This document shows, in pieces, positions 17,302 through 26,411 of a stretch of DNA of 64,000 bases; the stretch's first letter is position 1; every line of letters begins with the position of its first letter. This stretch comes from an uncultured Halomonas sp. (GTDB lineage: Bacteria; Pseudomonadota; Gammaproteobacteria; Pseudomonadales; Halomonadaceae). The position numbers were made by a program, and so were the translations under genes. The notes under the pieces are model-generated. The model was not told where the DNA came from. It did not search any database and was given only the letters and a program-made list of their open reading frames with translations. The DNA lies in NCBI RefSeq assembly GCF_947501415.1, contig NZ_CANMVL010000021.1, positions 1 to 64,000 on the forward strand. Reading direction: 5' to 3'.

Positions 17302-17527
17302 TCCAGGCCCTCTCGATATCATGACGATGCTCTTCGACCAACTGCATAAGCTGTGAGAGCTGTTTCCGATTGTAGCCAGCGCTGTTGGCGATAGCGACCT
17401 GTGGCTCCAGCCAGATCTTGGCCTCCCCATCTCCGCTTTCTGCATGAACATGGATAGGCTCGAGTGGGTTGCCTTCGTTGGAGTAGAAGAAGAACCTTAT
17501 ACCCTTGTAGCGGAAGATGACCGGCAT
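17270..17527 (-). CDS. DUF4160 family protein (possible toxin partner)
   Basis: An 85-residue protein with the DUF4160 features: MPVIFRYKGIRFFFYSNEGN at the start and HVHAESGDGEAKIWLEP in the centre, ending in an acidic/basic helix (QLMQLVEEHRHDIERAWNEHF). AGGAG lies about seven bases upstream of the ATG at 17525-17527. It begins ten bases after the greB stop and overlaps the DUF2442 start, so it is likely cotranscribed with greB or inserted behind it. The conserved His residues suggest a metal or nucleic-acid site, but no catalytic role is known. Confidence 0.82.
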   Translation of the reverse strand: MPVIFRYKGIRFFFYSNEGNPLEPIHVHAESGDGEAKIWLEPQVAIANSAGYNRKQLSQLMQLVEEHRHDIERAWNEHFRQDRQL

Positions 17528-17537
17528 GGTGGTACTC

Positions 17538-18077
17538 CTATGCCTGCGGGTCGCGGTAGTCGATCTCGGTGATGATGTAGGTGGTCTCGCCGCCGGGGGC
17601 GGCCACCGTGACCTCCTCGTCCAGGGGCTTGCCGAGCAGCGCCCTGGCCAGCGGCGAGTCGACGCTGATCCAGTGCTTGTCGGGGGCGATCTCGTCGTGG
17701 CCGACGATGCGGATACGCATCTCCTCGCCTTCCTCATCCTCCAGGGTGACGAAGGCGCCGAAGTAGACCTTGCCGGTATCCGCCGGCAGCCGGTCCACCA
17801 CCGTCAGCTCGTCGAGCCGCTTGGTCAGGTAGCGGATGCGCGCGATGACCCGGTTCAGTTCCTTCTTGTTGTACGTATAGTCGGCGTTCTCCGAGCGGTC
17901 GCCCAGGGCCGCCGCCTCGCCCACCTTGGCGGAGAGGGCGGGGCGCTTGACCCGCGAGAGATGGTCGAGGATGCCGCGCAGCCGCTCGGCGCCCTCGGCG
18001 GTGATCAGGTGGCTCTTGGGTTCCTGGCGCGGATCCTTGGCCGGGTCGCGCCAACGGGTCATGTTGCGGCCTTTCAT
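17538..18077 (-). CDS. greB: Transcription elongation factor GreB
   Basis: GreB binds RNA polymerase in the secondary channel and stimulates cleavage of backtracked RNA. The 179 residues show an N-terminal coiled coil carrying the acidic tip GDRSENADYTYNKKELNR and a C-terminal FKBP-like domain (KVYFGAFVTLEDEEG, ISVDSPLARALLGK). Features such as KVYFGAFV identify GreB rather than GreA. The N-terminus extends about 20 residues beyond E. coli GreB, with an alternative ATG at 18062. Both starts have ribosome sites (GAGGT; AAAGG). It is followed closely by the DUF4160/DUF2442 pair. Confidence 0.92.
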   Translation of the reverse strand: MKGRNMTRWRDPAKDPRQEPKSHLITAEGAERLRGILDHLSRVKRPALSAKVGEAAALGDRSENADYTYNKKELNRVIARIRYLTKRLDELTVVDRLPADTGKVYFGAFVTLEDEEGEEMRIRIVGHDEIAPDKHWISVDSPLARALLGKPLDEEVTVAAPGGETTYIITEIDYRDPQA

Positions 18078-18230
18078 GGTGTACCTCGTGATTCATAGCC
18101 TGTCGATATCTGGCGGGAACATACGCCAAGCGAGTGGCGAAGGCCAAGATGGGAGCGACTGGCGAATAATTCAAACGTTCGTTACATTCGGGAGTGGGAT
18201 CACAATACCAACACCCGAAGGAGAGCCGAG

Positions 18231-18878
18231 ATGATACGACGTCGACTGCTGACAAGCGCCATGGGGCTGGGCGTTAGCCTGAGCCTGGCGGTGCTTCCTG
18301 TGGCAGCCGCCCACGCCTGGGAGGCGCGGGTGGAGGGCATCAAGAACCACTGGGAGCGCGTGGTGACCGAGCAGCCCGAGGGGGAGCGTGCCGATGGCCT
18401 CAAGGCCCTGGCCGGCCAGGTCGAGCGGCTGGTGGAGGAACACCCGAATGCGGCGGTACCGCTGGTGTGGCGGGGCATCATCGAGGCCTCCTGGGCGCGG
18501 GAGCGCAGCGGACTTGGGGCGCTCTCCAGTGCCAAGAGCGCCCGCGCTGCCCTGGAGCGGGCGGTAGAGCTCGACCCCCGGGGGCATAATGGCTCCGCCT
18601 ACGTCACCCTGGGCGCGCTCTACGATCGCGTGCCGGGTGGCCTGCTGGGCTTCGGTGACAGCGAGACCGCCGAGCGCATGTTCCAGCAGGCCCTGGCCAT
18701 TCGCCCCGACGGTATCGACGTCAACTTCTACTATGCCGCCTTCCTCAAGGAGGAGGGGCGCCTGGGCGAGGCCCGCGAGCATGCCCGGCGCGCCGTGGAA
18801 GGGCAGGCGCGGCCGTCTCGAACGGCCTCCGACGAGGCGCTGCGCGACGAGGCCCGCGAGCTGCTGTCCAGTCTCTGA
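18231..18878 (+). CDS. Periplasmic TPR-containing protein
   Basis: A 215-residue exported protein. The signal peptide spans about residues 1-29 (MIRRRLLTSAMGLGVSLSLA, ending near AAHA). The rest is helical with TPR-like units (about 80-105, 125-155 and 160-190, including DSETAERMFQQALAI and DVNFYYAAFLKEEGRLGEA). The block ALYDRVPGGLLGFGD recalls the TatT component associated with some TRAP-type transporters, but no transporter gene is adjacent. AAGGAG precedes the start. It is divergent from greB. A role as an envelope scaffold is the most that can be said. Confidence 0.72.
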   Translation: MIRRRLLTSAMGLGVSLSLAVLPVAAAHAWEARVEGIKNHWERVVTEQPEGERADGLKALAGQVERLVEEHPNAAVPLVWRGIIEASWARERSGLGALSSAKSARAALERAVELDPRGHNGSAYVTLGALYDRVPGGLLGFGDSETAERMFQQALAIRPDGIDVNFYYAAFLKEEGRLGEAREHARRAVEGQARPSRTASDEALRDEARELLSSL

Positions 18879-18993
18879 GGGCTCAGGGCTATCGCGATCG
18901 GCTGTGGCAGTCGTTGGCCAGGTATCGCGTTCAAGGTTGGCATCCCCGGTGTCGATCACGATAATGGGGCCTTTCCTGTGACCGGAGAGCGCC

Positions 18994-19632
18994 ATGCGTG
19001 ACCCTCGCGAGATCCCGGATCTGGCTGCCGCACCCTTCACCCGTGCCGATGTGGAGCTTGCCGAGCGCCGTTGCCTCCATCAGGGCTTCTTCCGCCTCGA
19101 GTCGCTGCATCTGCGCCATCGCCTGTTCCAGGGTGGCTGGAGCGAGCCCATGGTGCGCGAGGTGCACCAGCGCCACGACGCCGTGGGAGTGCTGCTCTAC
19201 GACCCCGAGCGCGATGCGGTGGTGCTGGTGGAGCAGTTTCGTGCCGGTGCCATCGATGATCCCGAGTCTCCCTGGAAGCTCGAGGTCGTCGCGGGCCTGG
19301 TGGAGCGGGGCGAGAGCGTTGCCGATGTCGCGCGCCGTGAATGCCAGGAGGAGGCGGGGTGCGAGGTGGGTGAGCTGATCGAGCTGCACACCTACTATCC
19401 CAGCCCCGGCGCCTGCAACGAGCGGGTCACCCTGCTCTGTGGCCTGGTCGACAGCCGCGGCCTCGGCGGGGTGCACGGCCTGGACGAGGAGCACGAGGAC
19501 ATTCGCGTGCATGTGCTGTCGTTTGCGCGGGCCTGGGAACTCCTGCAGTCTGGACGACTCGACAATGCCATGTGCCTGATCGCCTTCCACTGGCTGTCCG
19601 GTGAACGGGCCTCATTGCGAGCGAGGAGGTAG
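18994..19632 (+). CDS. nudF: ADP-ribose pyrophosphatase NudF
   Basis: A Nudix enzyme of 212 residues that hydrolyses ADP-ribose to AMP and ribose-5-phosphate. The Nudix box G-x5-E-x7-REC-x-EEAGC spans residues 101-123 (GLVERGESVADVARRECQEE). The N-terminal dimerisation strands, including the RCLHQGFFRLESLHLRHRLF segment, match NudF rather than other Nudix families. It heads the nudF-yqiB-cpdA cluster conserved in gammaproteobacteria, with GAGGAGG at its 3' end serving as ribosome site of yqiB. Confidence 0.93.
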   Translation: MRDPREIPDLAAAPFTRADVELAERRCLHQGFFRLESLHLRHRLFQGGWSEPMVREVHQRHDAVGVLLYDPERDAVVLVEQFRAGAIDDPESPWKLEVVAGLVERGESVADVARRECQEEAGCEVGELIELHTYYPSPGACNERVTLLCGLVDSRGLGGVHGLDEEHEDIRVHVLSFARAWELLQSGRLDNAMCLIAFHWLSGERASLRARR

Positions 19633-19633
19633 C

Positions 19634-20083
19634 GTGCCGACGAGAAGCGCCTATGTGACCGATCTGAAGAGCCTGCAGGGCGAGTGCAGCGCCAACTATC
19701 TGCGGCTGCTGCGCCTGATGGGTGAGCTTGCACCCGGTGAGAGCCGTGAGGTGGAGCTGGTGAGCCACGGCCACCGCGTCGGCCAGCTGTGTCTCAAGCT
19801 GCAGGAGCGCGCGCCTTATACCAGCATCGTGCGGGTCACCCAGCGCGGCATCCTCGACGACTACCTCGAGACGCCTCGCATGCGTGTGCATCTCTATCAT
19901 GATGCGCGCATGGCCGAGGTCACCGACTTCCAGCGCCAGCGCCACTTCCACGGCCGCTATCGCTACCCCAATGCCCAGATGCACCAGCCGGACGAGAAGC
20001 TGCAGCTCAACCGCTTCCTCGGCGAGTGGCTCGAGCACGGCCTGGCCCACGGCCACTCCCTCGACGTTCCAGCGCTGCGCTAA
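19634..20083 (+). CDS. yqiB: DUF1249 family protein YqiB
   Basis: A 149-residue cytoplasmic protein of unknown function belonging to DUF1249, conserved between nudF and cpdA. Recognisable blocks are DLKSLQGECSANYLRLLRLM, RVHLYHDARMAEV and the end DEKLQLNRFLGEWLEHGLAHG. I chose the GTG at 19634, one base after the nudF stop, because GAGGAGG at 19623-19629 is placed correctly for it. Translational coupling with nudF is likely. Confidence 0.9.
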   Translation: MPTRSAYVTDLKSLQGECSANYLRLLRLMGELAPGESREVELVSHGHRVGQLCLKLQERAPYTSIVRVTQRGILDDYLETPRMRVHLYHDARMAEVTDFQRQRHFHGRYRYPNAQMHQPDEKLQLNRFLGEWLEHGLAHGHSLDVPALR

Positions 20084-20109
20084 GCGGCTGATACCCCCCG
20101 GAGCCTGCC

Positions 20110-20853
20110 ATGCCCCGCCTGATTCAGATCAGCGACTGCCATCTATGCGCCGACCCAAAGGCCCGCGGCCGGCGCGGGGTGCCACTGCGCCAGCTGGAGG
20201 CGGTGGTCGCGGCCGTCAACCAGGAACGCCCGGACCTGGTGCTGGTCACCGGTGACATCAGCAACGATGACAGCGCGGCCTCCTATGCGCTGGCACGGCG
20301 CACGCTGGACGCTCTCGATGCGCCCTGGGAGTGGCTGCCCGGCAATCACGATGTGCTCGCCCCCATGGCCGAGACTCGGCCACTGAACGACGAGCTGACC
20401 CTCGGCCACTGGCGACTCCTGCTGCTCGATACCCATCTGCCCGGCCAGCCCCACGGCGAGCTCGACGCGGCGGCCCTGCAGGCGCTGGAGCGTCGCCTCG
20501 TCGCCGACAGGTCGCGGCCGGTGCTGATCGCCATGCATCACCCGCCCCTGTTGGTAGGGTCCGCCTGGCTGGATGCCATCGGCCTGCGGCACAGGGAGAC
20601 GTTCTGGCAGACCCTGGCTCCCCATTCACATGTCCAGGCGATTCTCTGTGGCCATATCCACCAGGCCTTCGTCGGGCGCCATGCGCTGGAGGAGGGCGAG
20701 GTCACGGTCTACGGCTGCCCCTCCACCATCGACCCCTTTCTACCGGGCAGCGATCACTTTGCCGTCGACCCGGTCGCGCGCCCCGGGTATCGCGTCATCG
20801 ATCTGGAGGAGGCGTTGACCACGCGGGTCGAACGGGTCGATATCTCGATATAA
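20110..20853 (+). CDS. cpdA: 3',5'-cyclic-AMP phosphodiesterase CpdA
   Basis: A class III metallophosphoesterase of 247 residues that hydrolyses cAMP to AMP. All metal-binding motifs are present: D9 and H11 in ISDCHL, D49 in GDIS, GNHD at 78-81, then MHHPPL and GHIHQ. CpdA tunes Crp-cAMP signalling. In E. coli the next genes are yqiA and parE. Here they are displaced by 9.9 kb, and cpdA is followed by cysDN. Confidence 0.93.
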   Translation: MPRLIQISDCHLCADPKARGRRGVPLRQLEAVVAAVNQERPDLVLVTGDISNDDSAASYALARRTLDALDAPWEWLPGNHDVLAPMAETRPLNDELTLGHWRLLLLDTHLPGQPHGELDAAALQALERRLVADRSRPVLIAMHHPPLLVGSAWLDAIGLRHRETFWQTLAPHSHVQAILCGHIHQAFVGRHALEEGEVTVYGCPSTIDPFLPGSDHFAVDPVARPGYRVIDLEEALTTRVERVDISI

Positions 20854-20900
20854 GTTATAAAAAGATAGTTATTGATTCTTTTGGGTTATTATTGGCCCGG
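20851..20900 (+). promoter_or_regulatory. AT-rich control region upstream of cysDN
   Basis: A short tract around 20851-20895 rich in A and T (TTATAAAAAGATAGTTATTG onward) interrupts otherwise GC-rich DNA 80-120 bases before cysD. Such AT-rich tracts are typical of CysB-activated sulfur-assimilation promoters. No precise -35/-10 pair could be assigned. Confidence 0.35.
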
Positions 20901-20972
20901 CGTTACCCTGCCAGACATCGACAATCGACAGCGTCCCTGTCTTCTTTGCCATGTCATGCGAGGTAACCGGCC

Positions 20973-21935
20973 ATGACCCTGCTTCATGCCCCCAAGCGCA
21001 CGGAGGCGCCCGCGGCGACTGCCGCGCCCGATCCACGGCGGCTTACCCACCTCAAGCAGCTCGAGGCGGAGTCGATCCATATCATCCGCGAGGTGGTGGC
21101 CGAGTTCGCCAACCCGGTGATGCTCTACTCCATCGGCAAGGATTCGGCGGTGATGCTGCACCTGGCCCGCAAGGCCTTCTACCCCGGGCCGCCGCCCTTT
21201 CCGCTGCTGCATGTCGACACCACCTGGAAGTTCCGCGAAATGATCGCCTTTCGCGATCGAATGGCCGAGCAGGCGGGCATGGAGCTGCTGGTGCACACCA
21301 ATGAGGAGGGGCGTGCCGCCGGCATCAACCCCTTCGATCACGGCTCCAGCGGCTATACCGATGTGATGAAGACCCAGGCCCTCAAGCAGGCCCTGGACCA
21401 CTACGGCTTCGATGCCGCCTTCGGTGGTGCACGCCGGGACGAGGAGGCGAGCCGCGCCAAGGAGCGGGTGTTCTCCTTCCGCGACCGCTTCCACCGCTGG
21501 GACCCCAAGAATCAGCGCCCCGAGCTGTGGAACCTCTACAACGCCCGGGTCAACAAGGGCGAGTCGATCCGCGCCTTCCCGCTCTCGAACTGGACCGAGC
21601 TGGATATCTGGCAATACATCTACCTGGAGAGCATCCCCATCGTGCCGCTCTACTTCGCCGCACCACGCCCGGTCGTGGAGCGTGACGGCATGCAGATCAT
21701 GGTCGATGACGAGCGCCTGCCGCTGGCGGATGGCGAGGTCCCCGAGGAGAAGTGGGTGCGCTTTCGCACCCTGGGCTGCTATCCGCTCACCGGGGCGGTG
21801 GAGTCGAAGGCGGCGACACTGCCCGAGATCATCCAGGAGATGCTGCTGACTCGCACCAGCGAACGCAGCGGCCGCGCCATCGACCACGACCAGGCGGGCT
21901 CAATGGAGAGGAAGAAGCGCGAGGGCTATTTCTGA
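20973..21935 (+). CDS. cysD: Sulfate adenylyltransferase subunit 2 (CysD)
   Basis: The catalytic subunit of ATP sulfurylase, which forms APS from sulfate and ATP with energy from GTP hydrolysis by CysN. The 320 residues contain the PP-loop-type ATP site [38 protein letters not shown], and the C-terminal [20 protein letters not shown]. An N-terminal extension of about 18 residues relative to E. coli is Ala/Pro-rich. GAGGTAA precedes the ATG. The stop overlaps the cysN start by one base (TGATG). Confidence 0.96.
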   Translation: MTLLHAPKRTEAPAATAAPDPRRLTHLKQLEAESIHIIREVVAEFANPVMLYSIGKDSAVMLHLARKAFYPGPPPFPLLHVDTTWKFREMIAFRDRMAEQAGMELLVHTNEEGRAAGINPFDHGSSGYTDVMKTQALKQALDHYGFDAAFGGARRDEEASRAKERVFSFRDRFHRWDPKNQRPELWNLYNARVNKGESIRAFPLSNWTELDIWQYIYLESIPIVPLYFAAPRPVVERDGMQIMVDDERLPLADGEVPEEKWVRFRTLGCYPLTGAVESKAATLPEIIQEMLLTRTSERSGRAIDHDQAGSMERKKREGYF

Positions 21936-23383
21936 TGTCACACCAATCGACCCTGATCGCCGACAATATCGAGCAGTATCTGAGCGAGCATGAGAACAAG
22001 GACCTGCTGCGCTTCATCACCTGCGGCAGCGTCGACGACGGCAAGTCGACCCTGATCGGTCGCCTGCTGCACGACTCCAAGATGATCTTCGACGACCAGC
22101 TGGCGGCGATCACCCAGGCCTCCAAGAAGAGCGGTACCACCGGCGAGGAGGTGGATCTGGCGCTGCTGGTCGATGGCCTGCAGTCGGAGCGCGAGCAGGG
22201 CATCACCATCGATGTGGCCTACCGCTTCTTCTCCACCGATCGTCGCAAGTTCATCATCGCCGACACCCCGGGGCACGAGCAGTACACGCGCAACATGGCC
22301 ACCGGGGCCTCCAATGCGAGCCTGGCGATCATCCTGGTCGATGCGCGTCACGGGGTGCAGACCCAGACCCGGCGGCACAGCTTCATCGCCGACCTGCTGG
22401 GCATCCAGCACCTGGTGGTGGCGGTCAACAAGCTCGACCTGGTGGACTACTCCCGTGAGCGCTTCGAGGAGATCGTCGCCGAGTATCAGACGATCGCCGA
22501 GAAGCTCAATGCCCCGGATATCCGCTTCGTGCCGATTTCGGCGCTCAAGGGCGATAACGTGGTCAATCCCAGCGCCGCCATGCCCTGGTACAGGGTGGAG
22601 GGAGAGCCGGGGCCGACGCTGCTGGAGCTGCTCGAGACGGTAGAGGTCAGCCGCGATCGCAATCTCTCCGACCTGCGCCTGCCGGTGCAGATCGTCAACC
22701 GCCCCAATCTCGACTTTCGCGGCTATGCCGGCACCCTGGAGGCCGGTCTGCTGCGCCCCGGCCAGGCGATCAAGGTGCTGCCCTCGGGGGTGAGCTCTAC
22801 GGTCGAGCGCATCGTGACCTGGGACGGCGATCTCGAGGAGGCCTTCCCCGGCCAGGCGATCACCGTGACCCTTGCCGATGAGCTGGATATCTCCCGGGGT
22901 GACTGGATCGTCGCCGAGGATGCCGAGGTGGCGCTCACGAATGTCTTCGAGGCGGATATCGTATGGATGCATGAGCAGCCCCTCGAGCCTGGCCGCCAGG
23001 TCGATATTCGTCTGGCCGGCCGTTCGGTGGCGGGGCAGGTGAGTGCCATCGATCATCAGGTGGACGTCAATACCCTGGAGCGTCACCCCGCCGAGCGCCT
23101 CGAGCTCAACGCCATCGCCCGCTGCCGGGTGACATTGACGGGAGAGGTGCCGGTGGATGACTATGCGTTTAGCCCCGGTACCGGCAGCTTTATCGTCATC
23201 GACCGGCTAACCAATGTCACCGTGGGGGCCGGGATGGTACGCCGCATCCACGCAAGCGAGGGTGCCGCTCCCGGTGATATCGACTGGGCCGGTTTCGAGC
23301 TCGAACTCAACGCCCTGGTGCGCCGCTACTTCCCCCACTGGGAGGCCAGGGACCTGCGCGAGCTGCTCCGCCGAGAGCCATAA
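21935..23383 (+). CDS. cysN: Sulfate adenylyltransferase subunit 1 (CysN, GTPase)
   Basis: The EF-Tu-like GTPase subunit of ATP sulfurylase. The 482 residues have G1 [15 protein letters not shown]3 [15 protein letters not shown] and G4 NKLD, then two beta-barrel domains. It ends at [20 protein letters not shown] with no fused CysC kinase domain, so APS kinase, if present, is encoded elsewhere. The ATG at 21935 overlaps the cysD stop. The frame stays open upstream to 21752, but that region is cysD. Confidence 0.95.
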   Translation: MSHQSTLIADNIEQYLSEHENKDLLRFITCGSVDDGKSTLIGRLLHDSKMIFDDQLAAITQASKKSGTTGEEVDLALLVDGLQSEREQGITIDVAYRFFSTDRRKFIIADTPGHEQYTRNMATGASNASLAIILVDARHGVQTQTRRHSFIADLLGIQHLVVAVNKLDLVDYSRERFEEIVAEYQTIAEKLNAPDIRFVPISALKGDNVVNPSAAMPWYRVEGEPGPTLLELLETVEVSRDRNLSDLRLPVQIVNRPNLDFRGYAGTLEAGLLRPGQAIKVLPSGVSSTVERIVTWDGDLEEAFPGQAITVTLADELDISRGDWIVAEDAEVALTNVFEADIVWMHEQPLEPGRQVDIRLAGRSVAGQVSAIDHQVDVNTLERHPAERLELNAIARCRVTLTGEVPVDDYAFSPGTGSFIVIDRLTNVTVGAGMVRRIHASEGAAPGDIDWAGFELELNALVRRYFPHWEARDLRELLRREP

Positions 23384-23449
23384 GCCGAGGGACCAGAGGA
23401 GAGTAGGCGGCGCGGCCGGTCGGGATGGCACAAGGAGAGGCTGCGCAGC

Positions 23450-24580
23450 ATGAAATCCCCTATCGCGACCGTTCGCCACGTTCTGGACTTCATCAAGCGG
23501 CTGGTGCGTACCGTCGCCAGCCCCATGAAGCACGATCATGGTCGTGGCGGCATGATGGTCCAGCCATATCGAGGATACGGCTCCCGCACGCAGGTCTTTG
23601 TGATGGGCCGGGTGTTCCGCCAGGCGCGCCTCGGGCGGATGATCCCGCGCCGCAGCATGCTGCGTGACACCGCCGATGTCGTGCGGCGGGTCGCTCGTCG
23701 CGGGTACGCCGACGCCCGCGTGGAGATACGTCTCGGCGACAATGGCGTCGCCGTGACCACGGACAGGGATGGCTACTTCGATGCCCAGCTGCCTATCACT
23801 CATCCGTTGCCCGAGGAGGTCGCCTGGCACCGGGCGGATCTCGTGGTCACGGCAAACAGCCAGCCTCCCGTTCAGGCGAGCGTCGATGTCTTCGTGGCGC
23901 TGCCCGAAACGGATCTGATGGTGATCAGCGATATCGATGACACGGTCATGTACACGGGCGTCGCCGACAAGCTGCGCATGCTGTATCGGCTGTTCGTCGA
24001 AAAGCCCCATCGCCGCACCGCCTTTTCCGGTGCCGCCTCGCTCTACCAGGCACTGCATCGTGGCGCAGAGGGGCATGCCCAGCGCCCGATCATCTATGTA
24101 TCCCGCGGCCCCTGGGCGATCTACGAGGTCCTGGAGACCTTCTTTCAGCTCAACCATATTCCCGTGGGACCCATCCTGTTCATGCGCGAGTGGGGCATCT
24201 CCCTTCGCCACCCCTGGCCACGGCGTGCCGAGGATCACAAGCGCGACCTGATCGCGCGCATGCTGGCCCTGTTCGACGAGATGCCCTGCATCCTGATCGG
24301 TGACAGTGGCCAGCATGACCCCGAGATCTATACCCAGATCGTCGAGGCGAACCCCGATCGCATCAAGGCGATCTATATTCGGCGGGTGGACGACAAACCG
24401 GATCGTGAACGCGCCATTCAGCGGCTTCGCGACCAGATTCGCCATACATCATGTGAGTTGGTGCTGGCCCCCGACAGCAACCTGATGGCGGAGCATGCGT
24501 ATGCCAATGGCTATATCTCCTCCCATGGCGTGGAGGCCGTGCGTCGGGATATCGCCGATTGTAAAGACGACCCGGCGTGA
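23450..24580 (+). CDS. App1-type (DUF2183) phosphatidate phosphatase-like protein
   Basis: This 376-residue protein has the App1 layout: a basic N-terminal region, a beta-rich DUF2183 lead domain (about 45-150, with VFVMGRVFRQAR and DRDGYFDAQLP), and a lipin-like HAD catalytic domain opening with DIDDT at D161, D163 and T165 (DxDxT). Later motifs are YVSRGPWAIYE and GDSGQHDPEIY. Yeast App1 dephosphorylates phosphatidate, and bacterial homologues are mostly uncharacterised. It lies 66 bases after cysN. A lipid-remodelling or stress role is possible. Confidence 0.85.
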   Translation: MKSPIATVRHVLDFIKRLVRTVASPMKHDHGRGGMMVQPYRGYGSRTQVFVMGRVFRQARLGRMIPRRSMLRDTADVVRRVARRGYADARVEIRLGDNGVAVTTDRDGYFDAQLPITHPLPEEVAWHRADLVVTANSQPPVQASVDVFVALPETDLMVISDIDDTVMYTGVADKLRMLYRLFVEKPHRRTAFSGAASLYQALHRGAEGHAQRPIIYVSRGPWAIYEVLETFFQLNHIPVGPILFMREWGISLRHPWPRRAEDHKRDLIARMLALFDEMPCILIGDSGQHDPEIYTQIVEANPDRIKAIYIRRVDDKPDRERAIQRLRDQIRHTSCELVLAPDSNLMAEHAYANGYISSHGVEAVRRDIADCKDDPA

Positions 24581-24651
24581 TCAGCCTCCTGGCGAGTCGC
24601 GTCTCCTGATACCCTCAAGGTCCCTATCGCCAGTTTGCTCGGGTGCCCGTG

Positions 24652-25326
24652 ATGATCGTCTTGGTGATCGTTCTGCTGTTGGCTATCTTCCTGCTGCCCA
24701 ATGCCTGGGCCCAGTGGGTGCTCAAGCGACATGCACGGGGGCGTGATGACTACCCCGGCAGCGGGGCGGAGCTGGCCGAGCATCTGCTGCGCCGCCTCGG
24801 CATCGAGGACGTTCGGGTAGAGGCGACCGAGCGGGGCGATCACTACGATCCCGAGGCGCGCTGCGTGCGGCTCTCCCCCGCGGTGTACCGGGGGCGCTCC
24901 CTCACCGCCGTCACGGTGGCGGCCCACGAGGTGGGACATGCCATCCAGCATCACCAGGGCTATGCCCCGCTGCTGGCGCGCTCGCGGCTGGTGACGGTGG
25001 CCCAGAAGGCCGAGAAGCTCGGCGCCCTGTTGATGATGGCCGCCCCCTTCCTGTTCGTGCTGACCCGTCTCCCCGGTGGGCTTGCCATCGTGGTGGTGGC
25101 GGCGGTGATCAGCTTCGGCACCGCCGCGCTGGTACATCTGGTGACCCTGCCGGTGGAGTTCGATGCCAGCTTCCAGCGTGCCCTGCCGCTGCTCAAGGAG
25201 TACATCCCGCCCGGCGACATGGCCGGTGCCCGCCATGTGCTGACCGCCTGCGCCTTCACCTATGTGGCGGCGTCGCTGTCGAGCATTCTCAATCTGGGGC
25301 GCTGGCTGGTGATCCTCAGACGCTGA
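24652..25326 (+). CDS. Membrane-bound neutral zinc metallopeptidase (YugP-like)
   Basis: A predicted inner-membrane metalloprotease of 224 residues from the YugP/zinc-peptidase-2 family. An N-terminal membrane helix (about 1-18) precedes the zinc motif HEVGH (92-96) in AAHEVGHAIQHHQGY. Further hydrophobic helices lie near residues 118-165 and 203-218. Start choice is uncertain: GTG at 24643 and 24649 are also in frame and none has a strong ribosome site. No substrate is known; membrane-protein quality control is a reasonable guess. Confidence 0.85.
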   Translation: MIVLVIVLLLAIFLLPNAWAQWVLKRHARGRDDYPGSGAELAEHLLRRLGIEDVRVEATERGDHYDPEARCVRLSPAVYRGRSLTAVTVAAHEVGHAIQHHQGYAPLLARSRLVTVAQKAEKLGALLMMAAPFLFVLTRLPGGLAIVVVAAVISFGTAALVHLVTLPVEFDASFQRALPLLKEYIPPGDMAGARHVLTACAFTYVAASLSSILNLGRWLVILRR

Positions 25327-25446
25327 AGGCCTGGACGCCTGCGAAACGCATGTCGTGCGAAGGCGGGAACCCAGCGTGTGGCTGCTGCAACCAACGGGTA
25401 GATGCGCCGCTGGCGCGCATCATCAACCCGCTGGAGGGGAGTCACC

Positions 25447-25881
25447 ATGAATAGCATCAAGACGCTGACAATCGGACTGGGAGTGGCCGGGCTGCTGGGC
25501 GGTATCTCGTCACAGGCCATGGCCCATGACGAGGAAGCGCTGCGGCAGGCGCCGCCTGAAGCGCCCTTTATCAAGGTGAGTGATGCGCTGCCGCTGCCGG
25601 AGTTTATCCCCGGGCTCGGTACGCTCTTCGTCGACCCCGACACCCTGCCGGCCGGCCCGTTCCTGGCCTATGATCGCGAGGGGCAGCTGTCGGCCACCGT
25701 CTACATGACGCCGCTGGCGGCACTGGAGGAGGGAGCGGCCTTCAATGATATGGCGGTGGGCCTGCACCCTGTCGAGTCGGTGGATATCTACTATAACGCC
25801 GGCCATCCCGGCGTGGATGAACCCCATGCCCATGTCGTGCTGTTCCACGACAGCGAGGCGAAGGCGAGGCTGACCCCATGA
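25447..25881 (+). CDS. TTHB210-like (DUF5602) secreted protein
   Basis: A 144-residue exported protein. The signal peptide ends near AMA-HDEE (residue about 27). The core contains TLPAGPFLAYDREGQLSATV, VYMTPL and the metal-ligand-like HPGVDEPHAHVVLFHD, which resemble the TTHB210/DUF5602 family; in Thermus thermophilus TTHB210 is under control of an ECF sigma-E. GGAGGGGAG lies upstream of the ATG at 25447. Its stop overlaps the cupredoxin start (ATGA), and the next gene is an ECF sigma factor, echoing the Thermus association. Family identity is from motif recall, so moderate confidence. Confidence 0.65.
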   Translation: MNSIKTLTIGLGVAGLLGGISSQAMAHDEEALRQAPPEAPFIKVSDALPLPEFIPGLGTLFVDPDTLPAGPFLAYDREGQLSATVYMTPLAALEEGAAFNDMAVGLHPVESVDIYYNAGHPGVDEPHAHVVLFHDSEAKARLTP

Positions 25882-26411
25882 GCCTGACTCGACGCCGGTT
25901 CCTGGTCATGAGCGGCGGCATCGCCGCTCTGGCCGCGCTGCCCCTGGCCATCGCCGAGCCGGAGCATGAGGTCGAGATCGCCATGCTCGGCACGGCGCGC
26001 GGCGAGCGGGTATGGTTCATGCCACTGGGGATCGCGGTGGCGCCATCGACGCGCGTGCGCTTCGTCAATCGAGACCCCGGCAACAGCCATACGGCCACGG
26101 CCTATCACCCGGCGAACTTCGAGCGGTCGCAGCGCATTCCCGATGCGGCCGTCCCGTTTCACAGCGGGTTTCTGCTGCCGGGTGACGCCTTCGAGGTGGT
26201 GCTGGATGCCCCGGGGGTCTATGACTACTACTGCCTGCCCCATGAGCGGGCGGGCATGGTGGGTCGCATCGTGGTGGGCACCCCGGAGACGCCGGGGTGG
26301 CAGGGGGCGGTCGTCGCGACGGATCACGCCGCCGCCACCGCACTGGCGGCGCTGCCGTCGGTGGAGCGGATTCTTGCCCACGGCCAGGTGATGCCGGAGG
26401 AGGCTGCATGA
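25878..26411 (+). CDS. Tat-exported cupredoxin-domain protein
   Basis: A 177-residue protein with a twin-arginine signal (TRRRFLVMSGG, residues 5-14) and a single cupredoxin domain. All type-1 copper ligands are visible: H71 in NSHTATAYH, then C119, H122 and M127 in YYCLPHERAGM. Export by Tat suggests folding before transport. It should be a periplasmic blue-copper electron carrier or copper sensor. It is coupled at both ends (ATGA) to the TTHB210-like and ECF sigma genes. Confidence 0.87.
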   Translation: MSLTRRRFLVMSGGIAALAALPLAIAEPEHEVEIAMLGTARGERVWFMPLGIAVAPSTRVRFVNRDPGNSHTATAYHPANFERSQRIPDAAVPFHSGFLLPGDAFEVVLDAPGVYDYYCLPHERAGMVGRIVVGTPETPGWQGAVVATDHAAATALAALPSVERILAHGQVMPEEAA

